DNA from: Hanleya hanleyi
Lineage: Eukaryota; Mollusca; Polyplacophora; Lepidopleurida; Hanleyidae
Reading direction: 5' to 3'
Assembly: GCA_036873755.1 (NCBI GenBank)
Contig: JAVTVY010025033.1
Span: forward strand, 1-64,000
Length of the DNA: 64,000 bases
The first letter of the stretch is position 1. Each line of letters starts with the position of its first letter. The notes beneath the pieces were generated by a model that worked only from the letters and a program-made list of their open reading frames with translations, was not told the DNA's origin and searched no databases. The translations under genes were made by a program, and so were the position numbers. Below, piece by piece: positions 1-8,410 of the stretch.

Positions 1-201
1 GCATCATGGGCCATTGGCGCCGATCGATGTCATTCACTGGATGGGCGTCCTGTAACAGATCGCTGGGAATATCCACTGCATCTTCCAGAAAATGTCCGAT
101 GTCGTCAGGCGTATGACTGGCAACAGCAATGCTAGGGACTGGCTGGATATCTAGGCTCTTCTGAACTGTGGGTATAGGCGGACTCTCCGTGATCGCATCA
201 C
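1..201 (-). pseudogene. Partial inverted copy of the zinc-finger gene (linker segment only)
   Basis: This stretch is the reverse complement, with small differences, of about 971-1171, which encodes the linker after the zinc fingers of the gene at 631. It would read toward the left edge, so the rest of the copy lies outside the window. The finger-coding part is absent: at 202 the match stops and the promoter of the plus-strand gene begins. It is therefore one arm of a palindrome with a 769-bp unpaired centre (202-970). No open frame here can be called a gene by itself. Confidence 0.8.
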
Positions 202-249
202 ATTATGCGTGAACATCATAGAAATGCATGTTCTGACCTGTCTGTGGGG

Positions 250-360
250 TTTTTCCACAATGGCGGTCACCTTCCGGCATTAGCCGCCATTAGCCGCCAT
301 TTCCCCACAATGGCGGCCACCTTCCGCCATTATCCGCCATTTTCCAACAATGGTGGTCAG
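250..360. promoter_or_regulatory. Cluster of YY1-like ATGGCGG/CCGCCAT sites
   Basis: Six or more copies of ATGGCGG or its complement CCGCCAT are packed in about 100 bp, in both orientations and each in a similar AT-rich context. The motif resembles the YY1 consensus (AANATGGCGG). The cluster lies in the centre of the element 1 palindrome, upstream of the TATA box at 578. Factor binding is inferred from the motif only. Confidence 0.45.
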
Positions 361-403
361 ACAAGTCTGGACATGTCCAAACGTCACGCTCCATTCACCC
401 AAA

Positions 404-418
404 CCGGAAGTGACGTCA
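404..418 (+). promoter_or_regulatory. Composite ETS-CRE motif CCGGAAGTGACGTCA
   Basis: An ETS core (CCGGAAG) is fused directly to a perfect cAMP-response palindrome (TGACGTCA), about 160 bp upstream of the TATA box of the zinc-finger gene. The same composite recurs in both arms of the capsid element, at 32338-32352 (reverse) and 39148-39162. Confidence 0.5.
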
Positions 419-577
419 TTTTTACATCCGGGCACTTCGCGTCTGCGCCTGCATTGAGATATGCATGAGGGTCTTCATGCGCGCGCGCGCAATGCCGCTC
501 AGTCGTACACCAGTACACCAGTCTCGATCCTCGACTTGGGGTAGAGTGTGCTAAAAATAGATTACCAGCTAGCGTGC

Positions 578-630
578 TATAAAAGGGAAGCGGCCTGGCC
601 GTTTCATCAGACACTCTGTCAACCACCAAG
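578..630 (+). promoter_or_regulatory. TATA box and initiator of zinc-finger gene copy 1
   Basis: TATAAAA lies at 578-584 and a pyrimidine-flanked TCAGAC initiator has its A at 609, 31 bp downstream, which is canonical core-promoter spacing. The ATG follows at 631, giving a 5' UTR of about 22 nt. The whole block is repeated before copy 2 (TATA 2175, initiator 2206), so the promoter was duplicated with the gene. Confidence 0.7.
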
Positions 631-1146
631 ATGTTCACTTGCACAACTTGCCAGAAGCAGTTTACTCGCCCAGAAGATTTGCGACGCCACGAGGCCTACA
701 CCCACAACGGTACACTATATACTTGTATAACCTGCGCACGGTTATTTAATCGGGAAGATGCTTTACTGCGCCACGAACGCTCACTCCACGAGGGCGCGAA
801 GGAACAATGTAATGAATGTGGCCAACTCTTCAAACGACGCAGTCAGTTGAGACGGCATCAGCGTTTGATTCATGGTCCGTCTCTACGGTTTGGGCGACAA
901 CTTCCTACTGAAGAGGAGCCGCAGAAGGTGAGACCCAGTGAAAATAAGCCCGGGGAGACGAACGCCATTGGTGATGCGATCACGGAGAGTCCGCCTATAC
1001 CCACAGTTCAGAAGAGCCTAGATATCCAGCCAGTCCCTAGCATTGCTGTTGCCAGTCATACGCCTGACGACATCGGACATTTTCTGGAAGATGCAGTGGA
1101 TATTCCCAGCGATATTCGTTACAGGACGCCTCCATCCAGTGAATGA
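631..1146 (+). CDS. Three-finger C2H2 zinc-finger protein (element 1, copy 1)
   Basis: The frame encodes 171 residues. Three consecutive C2H2 fingers occupy residues 4-81: C4-C7-H20-H25 (unusual H-x4-H), C32-C35-H48-H53 and C60-C63-H76-H81. A polar, acidic linker follows and a stop after SSE. Such fingers normally bind DNA or RNA; here a regulatory or replication role inside the virus-like element is only inferred. The ATG at 631 is chosen because it follows a TATA/initiator promoter and starts immediately before finger 1. Comparison with copy 2 shows the ancestral frame ran on into the conserved domain at about 1195-1582, so the present stop probably truncates the protein. Alternatively the downstream domain is joined by splicing. 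I cannot name the protein. Confidence 0.6.
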   Translation: MFTCTTCQKQFTRPEDLRRHEAYTHNGTLYTCITCARLFNREDALLRHERSLHEGAKEQCNECGQLFKRRSQLRRHQRLIHGPSLRFGRQLPTEEEPQKVRPSENKPGETNAIGDAITESPPIPTVQKSLDIQPVPSIAVASHTPDDIGHFLEDAVDIPSDIRYRTPPSSE

Positions 1147-1194
1147 CACCGCGATCGGCGCCACGGCCCATGATGCGGCACATTTTCCACCGTG

Positions 1195-1582
1195 ATCGCC
1201 CCATTCCAGATATCTGCCACTTCCTCTCACTGACCCACCTCACCGTCTACGCAGCTACGTGGAAGCCATCTTCAAAGATCAAACTACGGCCTTCAAATTG
1301 AATGTTGCTTTCGGGTACATCTTACGTCACAAAAAGACGGACCAGTTACGGTATTATTATGCCAGTAATAACAGCCATGTGTTTGACCAACCGCTCACCA
1401 TCATTAACCGGGGGTCACTAGAGACGATGCTGGAGATACTGGACACCGTGGAACCCTTGAGATGGGCACATCGTCAACGCCCCAACATACAATGGGTCGT
1501 AGAGAAGGTCACCAATGCCACGTTCTTCCTTACCAAGCTGACCGACCACCGCCATCGGTTGAATGCGTCACCCGCGCCCTGA
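1195..1582 (+). pseudogene. Frame-shifted C-terminal domain of zinc-finger gene copy 1
   Basis: In another frame from the finger region, this stretch encodes about 110-125 residues with a distinctive pattern: FxLNVAFGYIL, a tyrosine-rich stretch, INRGSLETML, and near the end NIQWVVEKVTN followed by TFFLTKL. Copy 2 (about 2820-3218) encodes the same domain with conservative substitutions, which supports past coding selection. From memory, a similar segment lies between C2H2 fingers and a PolB-type region in large Polinton/adintovirus-associated proteins of invertebrates, but no polymerase region follows here. A polyadenylation signal comes about 100 bp after the stop, so the unit ends here. 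Whether the frame change is a mutation or a splice junction cannot be decided by eye. Confidence 0.5.
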
Positions 1583-1681
1583 TGAATACCATAAGATGCC
1601 GCACATAGTCTCTATGTCTACATGCTGATCGTTGACTTGAGCTCAGTAAACACTTGTACATAATGTGACGGTGCGTTAAAT

Positions 1682-1798
1682 AATAAAACATGGTGTTTGA
1701 TATTTCAATTTGTTTTGCTGTGAACATACTAAACATACCCAAGGCGGCTCCCCCAGCCTGGGTATGATGTAACATTGGGGATAATAAACTGTATAAAC
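1682..1798 (+). terminator. Polyadenylation signals after zinc-finger copy 1
   Basis: AATAAA occurs at 1682-1687 and again at 1793-1798, 100 and 211 bp beyond the stop of the C-terminal domain. The second lies in a segment (GGGTATGATGTAACATTGGG) repeated after copy 2 at about 3450. Confidence 0.55.
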
Positions 1799-2045
1799 CT
1801 TGCTGAACTTGTTGTTATTCATGACAACCGCTTTCCGCTATACTTGGATGAAATATATACAGAATTCCCTGTCTGCGCATGCGCAGAATGGTGACAACGG
1901 CCGAGCCACTAGTCCAGTCCGATGCCCCTTCACGAATGCTTCACATGGATACCTCATACAACTCCAGGGAGCCGCCCTGGGTATGATGTAACATTGGGGA
2001 TAATAAACTGTATGAACATTGCTGAACTTGTTGTTGTTCACATCA
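1740..2045 (+). repeat. Duplicated 3' segment flanking one diverged 152-type unit
   Basis: A ~75-bp segment with GGTATGATGTAACATTGGGG, AATAAA and TGCTGAACTTGTTGTT occurs at about 1770-1820 and 1978-2040. Between the copies lies one NRF-1-like TGCGCATGCGCA (near 1875) with the CCCCTTCACGAATGCTTCAC block typical of the 152-bp array. The array unit probably inserted here with a duplication of the flank. Confidence 0.6.
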
Positions 2046-2079
2046 CCCCATTGACTTGATAGGCAGATCCCAATAAGCC

Positions 2080-2150
2080 CGGGGACCGATATTAGCCCTT
2101 TTGGCTAGAGGTGATAGGGGTTTTCCCCTAGTTTAGAACTGATTGTGCTA
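2080..2150 (+). repeat. Subterminal motif shared with element 2
   Basis: The stretch with CCCGGGGACCGATATTAGCC and the following TTTTGGCTAG is nearly identical to 40105-40170 near the right end of the capsid element. It is one of several links showing that elements 1 and 2 are relatives. It lies directly upstream of the second zinc-finger promoter. Confidence 0.7.
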
Positions 2151-2174
2151 AAAATAGATCAACAGATAGCTTGC

Positions 2175-2227
2175 TATAAAAAGGAAACGGCCTGGCCGTT
2201 TCATCAGACACTCTGTCAACCACCAAG
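2175..2227 (+). promoter_or_regulatory. TATA box and initiator of zinc-finger gene copy 2
   Basis: TATAAAAA at 2175-2182 and an initiator A at 2206 repeat the arrangement of copy 1, with nearly identical sequence through the ATG at 2228. The promoter looks intact although the gene is broken. Confidence 0.65.
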
Positions 2228-3218
2228 ATGTTCACTTGTACTACGTGCTCGAAATCATTCACTCGCAGGCACGACTTGCGCCGCCATGAGGCTACCAAGC
2301 ACGATGGAACCGCCCGGTATAGCTGTACGATATGTAGGCCTACACTGTCGTTTCATCGCCCAGATCATTTACAGCGCCATGAACGTTCAATTCATGGGCC
2401 ATCCAAGCGTCGATGCGAAGAATGTGGTCAACTCTTCAAATGACCCAGTCAGTTAAAACGGCATGAGCGTTTGATTCATGGTGCATCACCACGGCATGAG
2501 GGGCAACTTTCCACTAAAGAGGTAACCAGGAGGGACAGATGCACTGAAGATGAACCCGGGGAGGAGAATGCCACTGATGATGCGATCACGGAGAGCCCGC
2601 CTATACCCACAGCTCAGAAGAGCCTAGATATCCAGCCGGTCCCTAGCATCACTGTTTCCAGTAATACACCTGACAACAACGAACATTTTCTGGAAGATGC
2701 GGTGGATGTTCCCAGCGATCTCTTACCCGAAGATCATCCAGTGAGTGAGTGAGATGTATCGACGCCATTGGTCCATGATCCGACACTGCTTCCACCGTCA
2801 TCGCCCTATATTGGACTTGTACAATTTCCGACTGACCGACCTCGCCCGTCTACGCAGCTACGTGGAAGCCATCTTCAATGACCAACCTACATCCTTCACA
2901 TTAAATGTAGCATTTGGGTACATCTTATGCCATAAGATGACGCCTGAATTGTGCTATTTCTATTCCAGTGCCATCAACCCAGTGTACGACCATCCTTTCA
3001 CAATCACCAATCGGGCGTCGCTAGAGACGATGCTGACCCAACTGGACACTGTGGATCCCTTAGAATGGGGCTATGAACAGCGTACCAACACCAAGTGGAT
3101 AGTGGAGAGGGTCACCAATGTTACGTTCTTCGTGGTTAAACTGACCCACCACCCCCATCGGATGAAAGTATTCACCCATGCACTGATAGATACTCAGAAT
3201 GCGCAAACAACTATCTGA
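2228..3218 (+). pseudogene. Zinc-finger gene copy 2, broken by a nonsense codon and a frame change
   Basis: This is a tandem copy of the gene at 631. Finger 1 is intact; finger 2 has extra residues between its cysteines and histidines. Within finger 3 a CGA arginine codon of copy 1 is TGA at 2441-2443, a typical CpG transition. The same frame continues to 2752 through the linker. The reading then moves by one position at a GTGAGTGAGTGAG run, and the C-terminal domain is open from 2754 to 3218 (pattern TLNVAFGYIL, ITNRASLETML, TKWIVERVTN, TFFVVKL). The GTGA slippage run could also be read as a splice donor. The domain is longer at its start than in copy 1. The copy shows clear decay and I do not expect a full protein from it. 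Confidence 0.7.
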
Positions 3219-3429
3219 GGATATGTTTCCTCAACGGTATCCTGGCCTGTCCGATGACGATTAGAACAAACGGTTCAGAGCGAACATGGCCGAAGATGGA
3301 ACTTTCTGAAATGGCGACTTCTGATTGGACAAGAGTAGCCGAGAATACATCTAACGGACAGGAACGAATATGACAGATGCAAATGGTGGCCTCTGATTGG
3401 ACAAGAATATTCTTGAATTGTAAATATAC

Positions 3430-3560
3430 CCAACGCGGCTCCCCCAACGTGGGTATGATGTAACATTGGGGAGAATAAACTATATGAAAAAAAACTTCTT
3501 GTTGTTGTTGTTCTCTTATGTGTGATCATTGTTGTTGTTGCTGTTGTTGTTCTCTGTCCG
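3430..3560 (+). terminator. Polyadenylation signal and GTT microsatellite after copy 2
   Basis: AATAAA at 3474-3479 lies in the same 3' segment as after copy 1. It is followed by two runs of GTT/TGT triplets to about 3560. The preceding 3219-3430 contains a short TGGACAAGA(G/A)TA repeat pair and no gene. Confidence 0.5.
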
Positions 3561-3699
3561 GTCTATATCATGGTGTTAAGGTGTAACGACGGGCGTCGAC
3601 TGGCGTCACTGCATTTCGAAGAATTAGTGACAATTCCATGGAATATCAGAGCTTCTGAGCTATTTCACCTGGGCGTTGATGCATTAAGAATGGCGTTGG

Positions 3700-4440
3700 T
3701 GGGCGTTGCTACAAGATGACATCTCACACGACGCATTCGCACCGCGGATGGTCCATCTCTACACCAAATACCATCCTTCACTGCCCCAAAATGCTCACTT
3801 TCGCTACTACTCGTACTGATGACGTCACCAATGACGTCACAGATGCTGTGGATATCCCTCAACGCGGAATGTACACCCCGAGAGCTACAACATGACACCT
3901 CTCAGGACGCATTCGGACCAAGAATGGTTCCTCTCTACTCCGAATACCTTCCTTCACTGCCTCAAAATGTCCACTTTCGCTACTACTCCTACTGATGACG
4001 TCAAAAATGACGTCACAGATGCTTCGGACATGCCTCAACTCGGAATGTACACCTCGAGAGCTACAAAATGACACCTCACACGACGCATTCGGACTAAGGA
4101 TAGTCCCTATCTACACCAAACTCACCCCCACGCACCCACAAAATGTCCACTTTCGCTACTACTCGTACCGATGACGTCATCAATGACGTCACAGATGACG
4201 CGGACATCCCTCAAATCGGAATGTACACCCCGAGAACTACAAGATGACACCTTCTAGGACGCATTCGAACCGTGAATAGCCCATCTCGACCCCAAATACC
4301 TTCATGTACTGCCCGAAAATGGCCACTTTCGCTACTACTCGTACCGATGACGTCACCGATGACGTCACAGATGACGCGAACATCCCTCAAATCGGAGTGT
4401 ACACCCCGAGAACTACAAGATGACACCTTTCAGGACGCAT
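3700..4440 (+). repeat. 176-bp tandem array with paired perfect CRE palindromes
   Basis: Four units each carry two perfect TGACGTCA octamers spaced 12 nt start to start, the second followed by CAGATG. The first octamer of each unit lies at 3820, 3996, 4172 and 4348, an exact 176-bp period; the second lies at 3832, 4008, 4184 and 4360. Each unit also has ACTTTCGCTACTACTC and GAATGTACACC. The short open frames antisense to it are repeats of each other and not genes. Confidence 0.85.
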
Positions 4441-4890
4441 TCGAACCGTGATTAGCCCATCTCGACCCCAAATAACTTCCTTCGCTGCCCCAAAATGGCC
4501 ACTTTACTTACTACAACCAACTGCGCATGCGCAGATTAACGCGACATGCATTCAAAAACACACCATTCTGACTCTACCCCACACAAGCTTCACTTTGACA
4601 CCTCACACGACCCATTCGAACCGTGATTAGCTCATCTCTAACCCAAACACACCCCTACATAGCACCCAAAATGCCTGTTTTCTATACTACGGCCAGACTG
4701 CGCATGCGCAGACTATTGAACACGGACGAACCATTAGTGTAGTCAAGTGCTCCTCCACGAGAGCTTCAAAATAAGACCTCACTCGACCCCATTGGACCAT
4801 GAGTGGCCCACCTAGACTCCAACATGTCCACCCCGTATGGGCCTATACACCCATAGCCATGCAGTATAGGCCTATGGGCCTACCCAGGCC
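4440..4890 (+). repeat. Diverged units linking the CRE and 152-bp arrays
   Basis: Two TGCGCATGCGCA sites (near 4533 and 4698) sit in degenerate copies of the 152-type unit (GCTTCACTTTGACACCTCAC, then CACCTAGACTCC). The CRE pairs have disappeared here. There is no gene. Confidence 0.65.
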
Positions 4891-5720
4891 TCGGTGACTT
4901 TTTTCAAAAATTTCACCGATTCGCACGGGGACACTTCCTATCATGTTCTAAATGCCGAGACGAGTAAAACGAGACCCCACAACCCTACCGCAAATGTATA
5001 GAAGTACGTTTCCCAGGGGGACAAACATTGATCCTATACCCTCAGTATGGGTCTATATGGGGCTCGGTGACTTTTTTCAAAAATTTCACCGATTCGCACG
5101 GGGACACTTCCTATCATGTTCTAAATGACGAGACGAGTAAAACGAGACCCCACAACCCTACCGCAAATGCATAGAAGTACGTTTCCCAGGGGGGGCAAAC
5201 ATCGGTCCTATACCCTCAGTATGGGACTATATGAGGCTATATCGTACTTTTTCAAAAATTTCACCGATTCGCACGGGGACACTTCCTATCATGTTCTAAA
5301 TGACGAGACGAGTAAAACGAGACCCCACAACCCTACCGCAAATGTATAGAAGTACGTTTCCCAGGGGGACAAACATCGAACCTATACCCCAGTATGGGAC
5401 TATATGGGGCTCGGTGACTTTTTTCAAAAATTTCACCGATTCGCACGGGGACACTTCCTATCATGTTCTAAATGACGAGACGAGTAAAACGAGACCCCAC
5501 AACCCTACCGCAAATGCATAGAAGTACGTTTCTCAGGGGGACAAACATCGGTCCTATACCCTCAGTATGGGACTATATGAGGCTATATCGTACTTTTTCA
5601 AAAATTTCACCGATTCGCACGGGGACACTTCCTATCATGTTCTAAATGACGAGACGAGTAAAACGAGACCCCACAACCCTACCGCAAATGTATAGAAGTA
5701 CGTTTCCCAGGATGGTGCTA
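4890..5720 (+). repeat. ~174-bp tandem array (about 4.7 units)
   Basis: The units begin near CTCGGTGACTTTTTTC and contain TTTCACCGATTCGCACGGGG and CGAGACGAGTAAAACGAGAC. TTTCACCGAT recurs at 4911, 5084, 5259, 5431 and 5605, steps of 172-175 bp. Alternate units differ in the start block (CTCGGTGAC versus ATATCGTAC), giving a higher-order ABAB pattern. Diverged copies occur in both arms of the capsid element (31320-31800 reverse; 39655-39920 forward). The open frames across it are repeat artefacts. Confidence 0.85.
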
Positions 5721-5990
5721 TACCTCCCATACCCCATATAGGCATTTTCCCGTAATTTAGGATAAAGTCCGTATTCCGTATTTTTTCAGGAAAATTTTTA
5801 CATACACCCACCCTGGAACTAGGGGAAGATAACTCTGTTGATAGACAAGCCCCGTTAAGCCCGGCGACCTATATACCCCTCATACCCCATATAGGCATTT
5901 TCCCAGGTTTTTCGATAAAGTCCGTGTTCCGTTTTTTTTTTCAGGAAAAATTTTACATGCACCCACCCAGCCATCAAATACCCCTTCACC
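5720..5990 (+). repeat. Subterminal AAAGTCCGT block, two copies
   Basis: Two similar segments contain CCATATAGGCATTTTCCC, AAAGTCCG(T/A)(G/A)TTCCG and a CATGCACCCACCC-type end. Equivalent blocks occur at 31085-31290 in reverse and 39960-40230 forward, again shared with element 2. Confidence 0.75.
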
Positions 5991-6940
5991 TAGGCTTCAC
6001 GTTGATACCTCACTCGACCCCATTCGACCATTAGGGGCTCCCCTAGATGCCAAAACGTCTATTTTCATACCCTTGGGCATGCGCAGAAGGCCGATATGTC
6101 AACCCCACTCCCAGTCCATTAGATGCCCCTTCATGAATGCTTCACTTTGATACCTCACTCGACCCCATTGGACCATTAGGGGCTTCCCTAGCTCCAAAAA
6201 GGCTATTTTCATACCCTTCGGCCACCGCGCATGCGCAGAATGCCGATATTTCAACCCCACGCCCAGTCCATTAGATGCCCCTTCACGAATGCTTCACTTT
6301 GATACCTCATACGACTCCATTGGACCATTAGGGGCTTCCCTAGCTCCAAAACGTCTATTTCCATACCCTTGGGTCACCGCGCATGCGCAGAATGCCGATA
6401 TTTCAACCCCACGCCCAGTCCATCAGATGCCCCTTCACGAATGCCTCACTTTGATACCTCATACGACTCCATTGGCCCATTAGGGACTCCCCTAGCTCCA
6501 AAACCGCTATTTCCATACCCTTGGGCCACCGCGCATGCGCAGAATGCCGATATTTCAACCCCACACCCAGCCCATCAGATGCCCCTTCACGAATGCTTCA
6601 CATCGATACCTCACTCGACCCCATTGGTCCATTAGGGGCTTCCCTAGCTCCAAAACGTCTATTTCCATACCCTTGGGCCTCCGCGCATGCGCAGAATGCC
6701 GATAGTTCAACCCCGCGCCCAGCCCATCAGATGCCCCTTCACATATGCTTCACTTTGATACCTCACTCGACCCCATCGGTCAACTAGGGGCTCCCATAGC
6801 TCCAAAAAGGCTATTTTCATACCCTTCGGCCGCCGCGCATGCGCAGAAGGCCGATATGTCAACCCCACACCCAACCCATTAGATGCCCCTTCACCTAAGC
6901 TTCACTTTGATACCTCACTCAACCCCATCGGACCATTTTA
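5990..6940 (+). repeat. 152-bp tandem array, each unit with an NRF-1-like palindrome
   Basis: Six units in perfect register have their central GCATGCGC at 6077, 6229, 6381, 6533, 6685 and 6837, a constant 152-bp step. The full GCGCATGCGC palindrome is present in all but the first, which reads GGGCATGCGC. Units also contain ATGCCCCTTCACGAATGCTT and TTCATACCCTT or TTCCATACCCTT. The match to YGCGCAYGCGCR, the NRF-1 consensus, is seen; binding is inferred. Related units lie at 30680-31060, 32090-32290 and 39200-39600. Confidence 0.85.
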
Positions 6941-6944
6941 TCTA

Positions 6945-7078
6945 GGGACTACTTTTTCTCCGCGGAAGCTTTTTCCCGAGACCGAATCACCGCCAAAACC
7001 ACGGCCAAACCGCATCACCGCGCATGAATACATTTTTTTTTTTTTTTTGCCGGAACTTTTTTTTTCCTGCCGGAACTA
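6945..7078 (+). repeat. Right terminal segment of element 1
   Basis: GGGACTACTTTTTCTCCGCG, a CCGCATCACCGCG block and two GCCGGAACT copies match the two ends of element 2 (30539-30625 reverse; 40393-40444 forward). The terminus AGTTCCGGCA starting with AG would fit Polinton-type TIRs, which begin with AG. A T-rich run (7031-7048) and a second T run interrupt the segment. Confidence 0.65.
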
Positions 7079-7110
7079 TGCACTCATTGACACCGGTGTC
7101 AATGAGTGCA
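7079..7110. repeat. 32-bp perfect palindrome
   Basis: TGCACTCATTGACACC is followed directly by its reverse complement, with no spacer. It abuts the element 1 terminus on one side and the fold-back cluster on the other. TCAATCAGTGCAC fragments of it recur at about 7317 and 7452. Confidence 0.9.
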
Positions 7111-7530
7111 CTGGTGAGTGGGGTGGGTTCAAAATGGCGGACTTTAAGTAGCCGCCATTTTGAAAAGGTGGGTTCAAAATGGCGGACTTGCCAATGAGTG
7201 GGGTGGGTTCAAAATGGCGGACTTTAAAGAACCCACCCCACTCACCCCGGTCAATGTGAGTGGGGTGGGTTCAAAATGGCGGACTTTAAAGAACCCACCC
7301 CACTCACATCCCAGGTCAATCAGTGCACGGGTGAGTGGGGTGGGTTCTTTAAAGTCCGCCATTTTGAACCCACCCCACTCACATTAGGCCAATGAGTGGG
7401 GTGGGTTCAAAATGGCGGACTTTAAAGAACCCACCCCACTCACATCCCAGGTCAATCAGTGCACGGGGTGAGTGGGGTGGGTTCTTTAAAGTCCGCCATT
7501 TTGAACCCACCCCACTCACTATAGGCCACG
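7111..7530. repeat. Cluster of short fold-back repeats with YY1-like cores
   Basis: A module of about 50 bp, GAGTGGGGTGGGTTC then AAAATGGCGGACTTTAAAG then its GT-rich arm inverted, is repeated at least six times in alternating orientation. Each can form a hairpin whose arms are GTGGGGTGGGTTC and GAACCCACCCCAC. Each core contains AAAATGGCGGA, close to the YY1 consensus. Apparent open frames on both strands are products of the symmetry. Confidence 0.85.
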
Positions 7531-7538
7531 CCCCCTCA

Positions 7539-7605
7539 TCACGCATGCGCACCTCCCCAATACCGCCACAATACCGCCACAATTTTGGTTCTGCGCATGC
7601 GCAGA
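7539..7605. promoter_or_regulatory. Two further NRF-1-like sites outside the array
   Basis: ACGCATGCGCA near 7540 and TGCGCATGCGCA near 7591 flank a small ATACCGCCACA duplication. They are the last such sites before the host-like AT-rich DNA begins. Confidence 0.4.
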
Positions 7606-7668
7606 GAGAAAAAATGAGAACGGTTGACTCCTTGTATACTACTTAAAACAATTCTTATTGTTTTCTGT

Positions 7669-7777
7669 AAACATATGAAGCTAATCGATAACCAGAACCA
7701 GATTTGGTCTACGATTACGTATTGGAACAGCGAGTATGCTCTATCAAGCTGGTTCTGGTTATCGTTTATCGTCATAT
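7669..7777. repeat. Imperfect inverted repeat (small fold-back element)
   Basis: Arms of about 31 bp, with CATATGA and CGATAACCAGAACCAG on the left and the reverse complement on the right, enclose about 45 bp. No coding is seen. Confidence 0.65.
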
Positions 7778-7779
7778 GT

Positions 7780-8282
7780 TTATGAAAATAAATGTGAGGT
7801 GTTTTCGCCTCAAAATTGGCCCTGTTATTGGAGAACGGCCCTGTTATTGGAGAATGATGAGACTCAGCGCCTTGAATCTTTTCTGAGCATACAATATAAT
7901 AGTGTATTTCATGTCAACTGAACAATTTCTTGTACATGTAATATTTATTTTTGGCACTTCTGTGGCACCTGTTCTGGGGCCATTTACCGATCTGAACATA
8001 CATGGTCCTTTGTCGATAACTATAACACAGTGGTAGCAAAATACGATATAATGTGTAGAATCCATTAACTAGTGGCTGTTGAACTATAACTAGTCATTTC
8101 GTGTATAATAAATATGTACTGACGACTGCAGATGTGATCAAATAAAGTCGTACAGCATAATCAATCCCACAATCAGTGCAAATGAAACTAGCTGTCTTGG
8201 AGAATGTGTCAAATCTAGGCCAGAATAAACCAATCCATAGTCCGAGCCACTCCCAGCGTGTGGGGAGGGGGGCGGGGTATAA
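7780..8282. other. No gene seen; short direct repeat only
   Basis: A GGCCCTGTTATTGGAGAA pair occurs near 7820-7850. The rest is AT-rich sequence without recognisable coding or element ends. Confidence 0.5.
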
Positions 8283-8410
8283 ATAGACATAGACATAGAC
8301 ATAGTTTATTCACTCGAAAAACCACAAGGTGGTACGCGAGGTACAATATTTGATTCTGTTTGAAGATGGCGGAAAATAAAATATTCGCATGCATTATAAT
8401 ATTATTAATG

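Noticed and set aside
3211..4426. Minus-strand 71-84 codon frames in the CRE array
   Set aside because: They repeat with the 176-bp unit and share one sequence, as expected of a tandem array, not of genes.
5125..6787. Serial 70-90 codon frames in the 174- and 152-bp arrays
   Set aside because: They recur at the array period because units lack stops in one frame. There is no start context or domain.
7160..7646. Overlapping frames on both strands with identical peptides
   Set aside because: They are artefacts of the inverted fold-back repeats.
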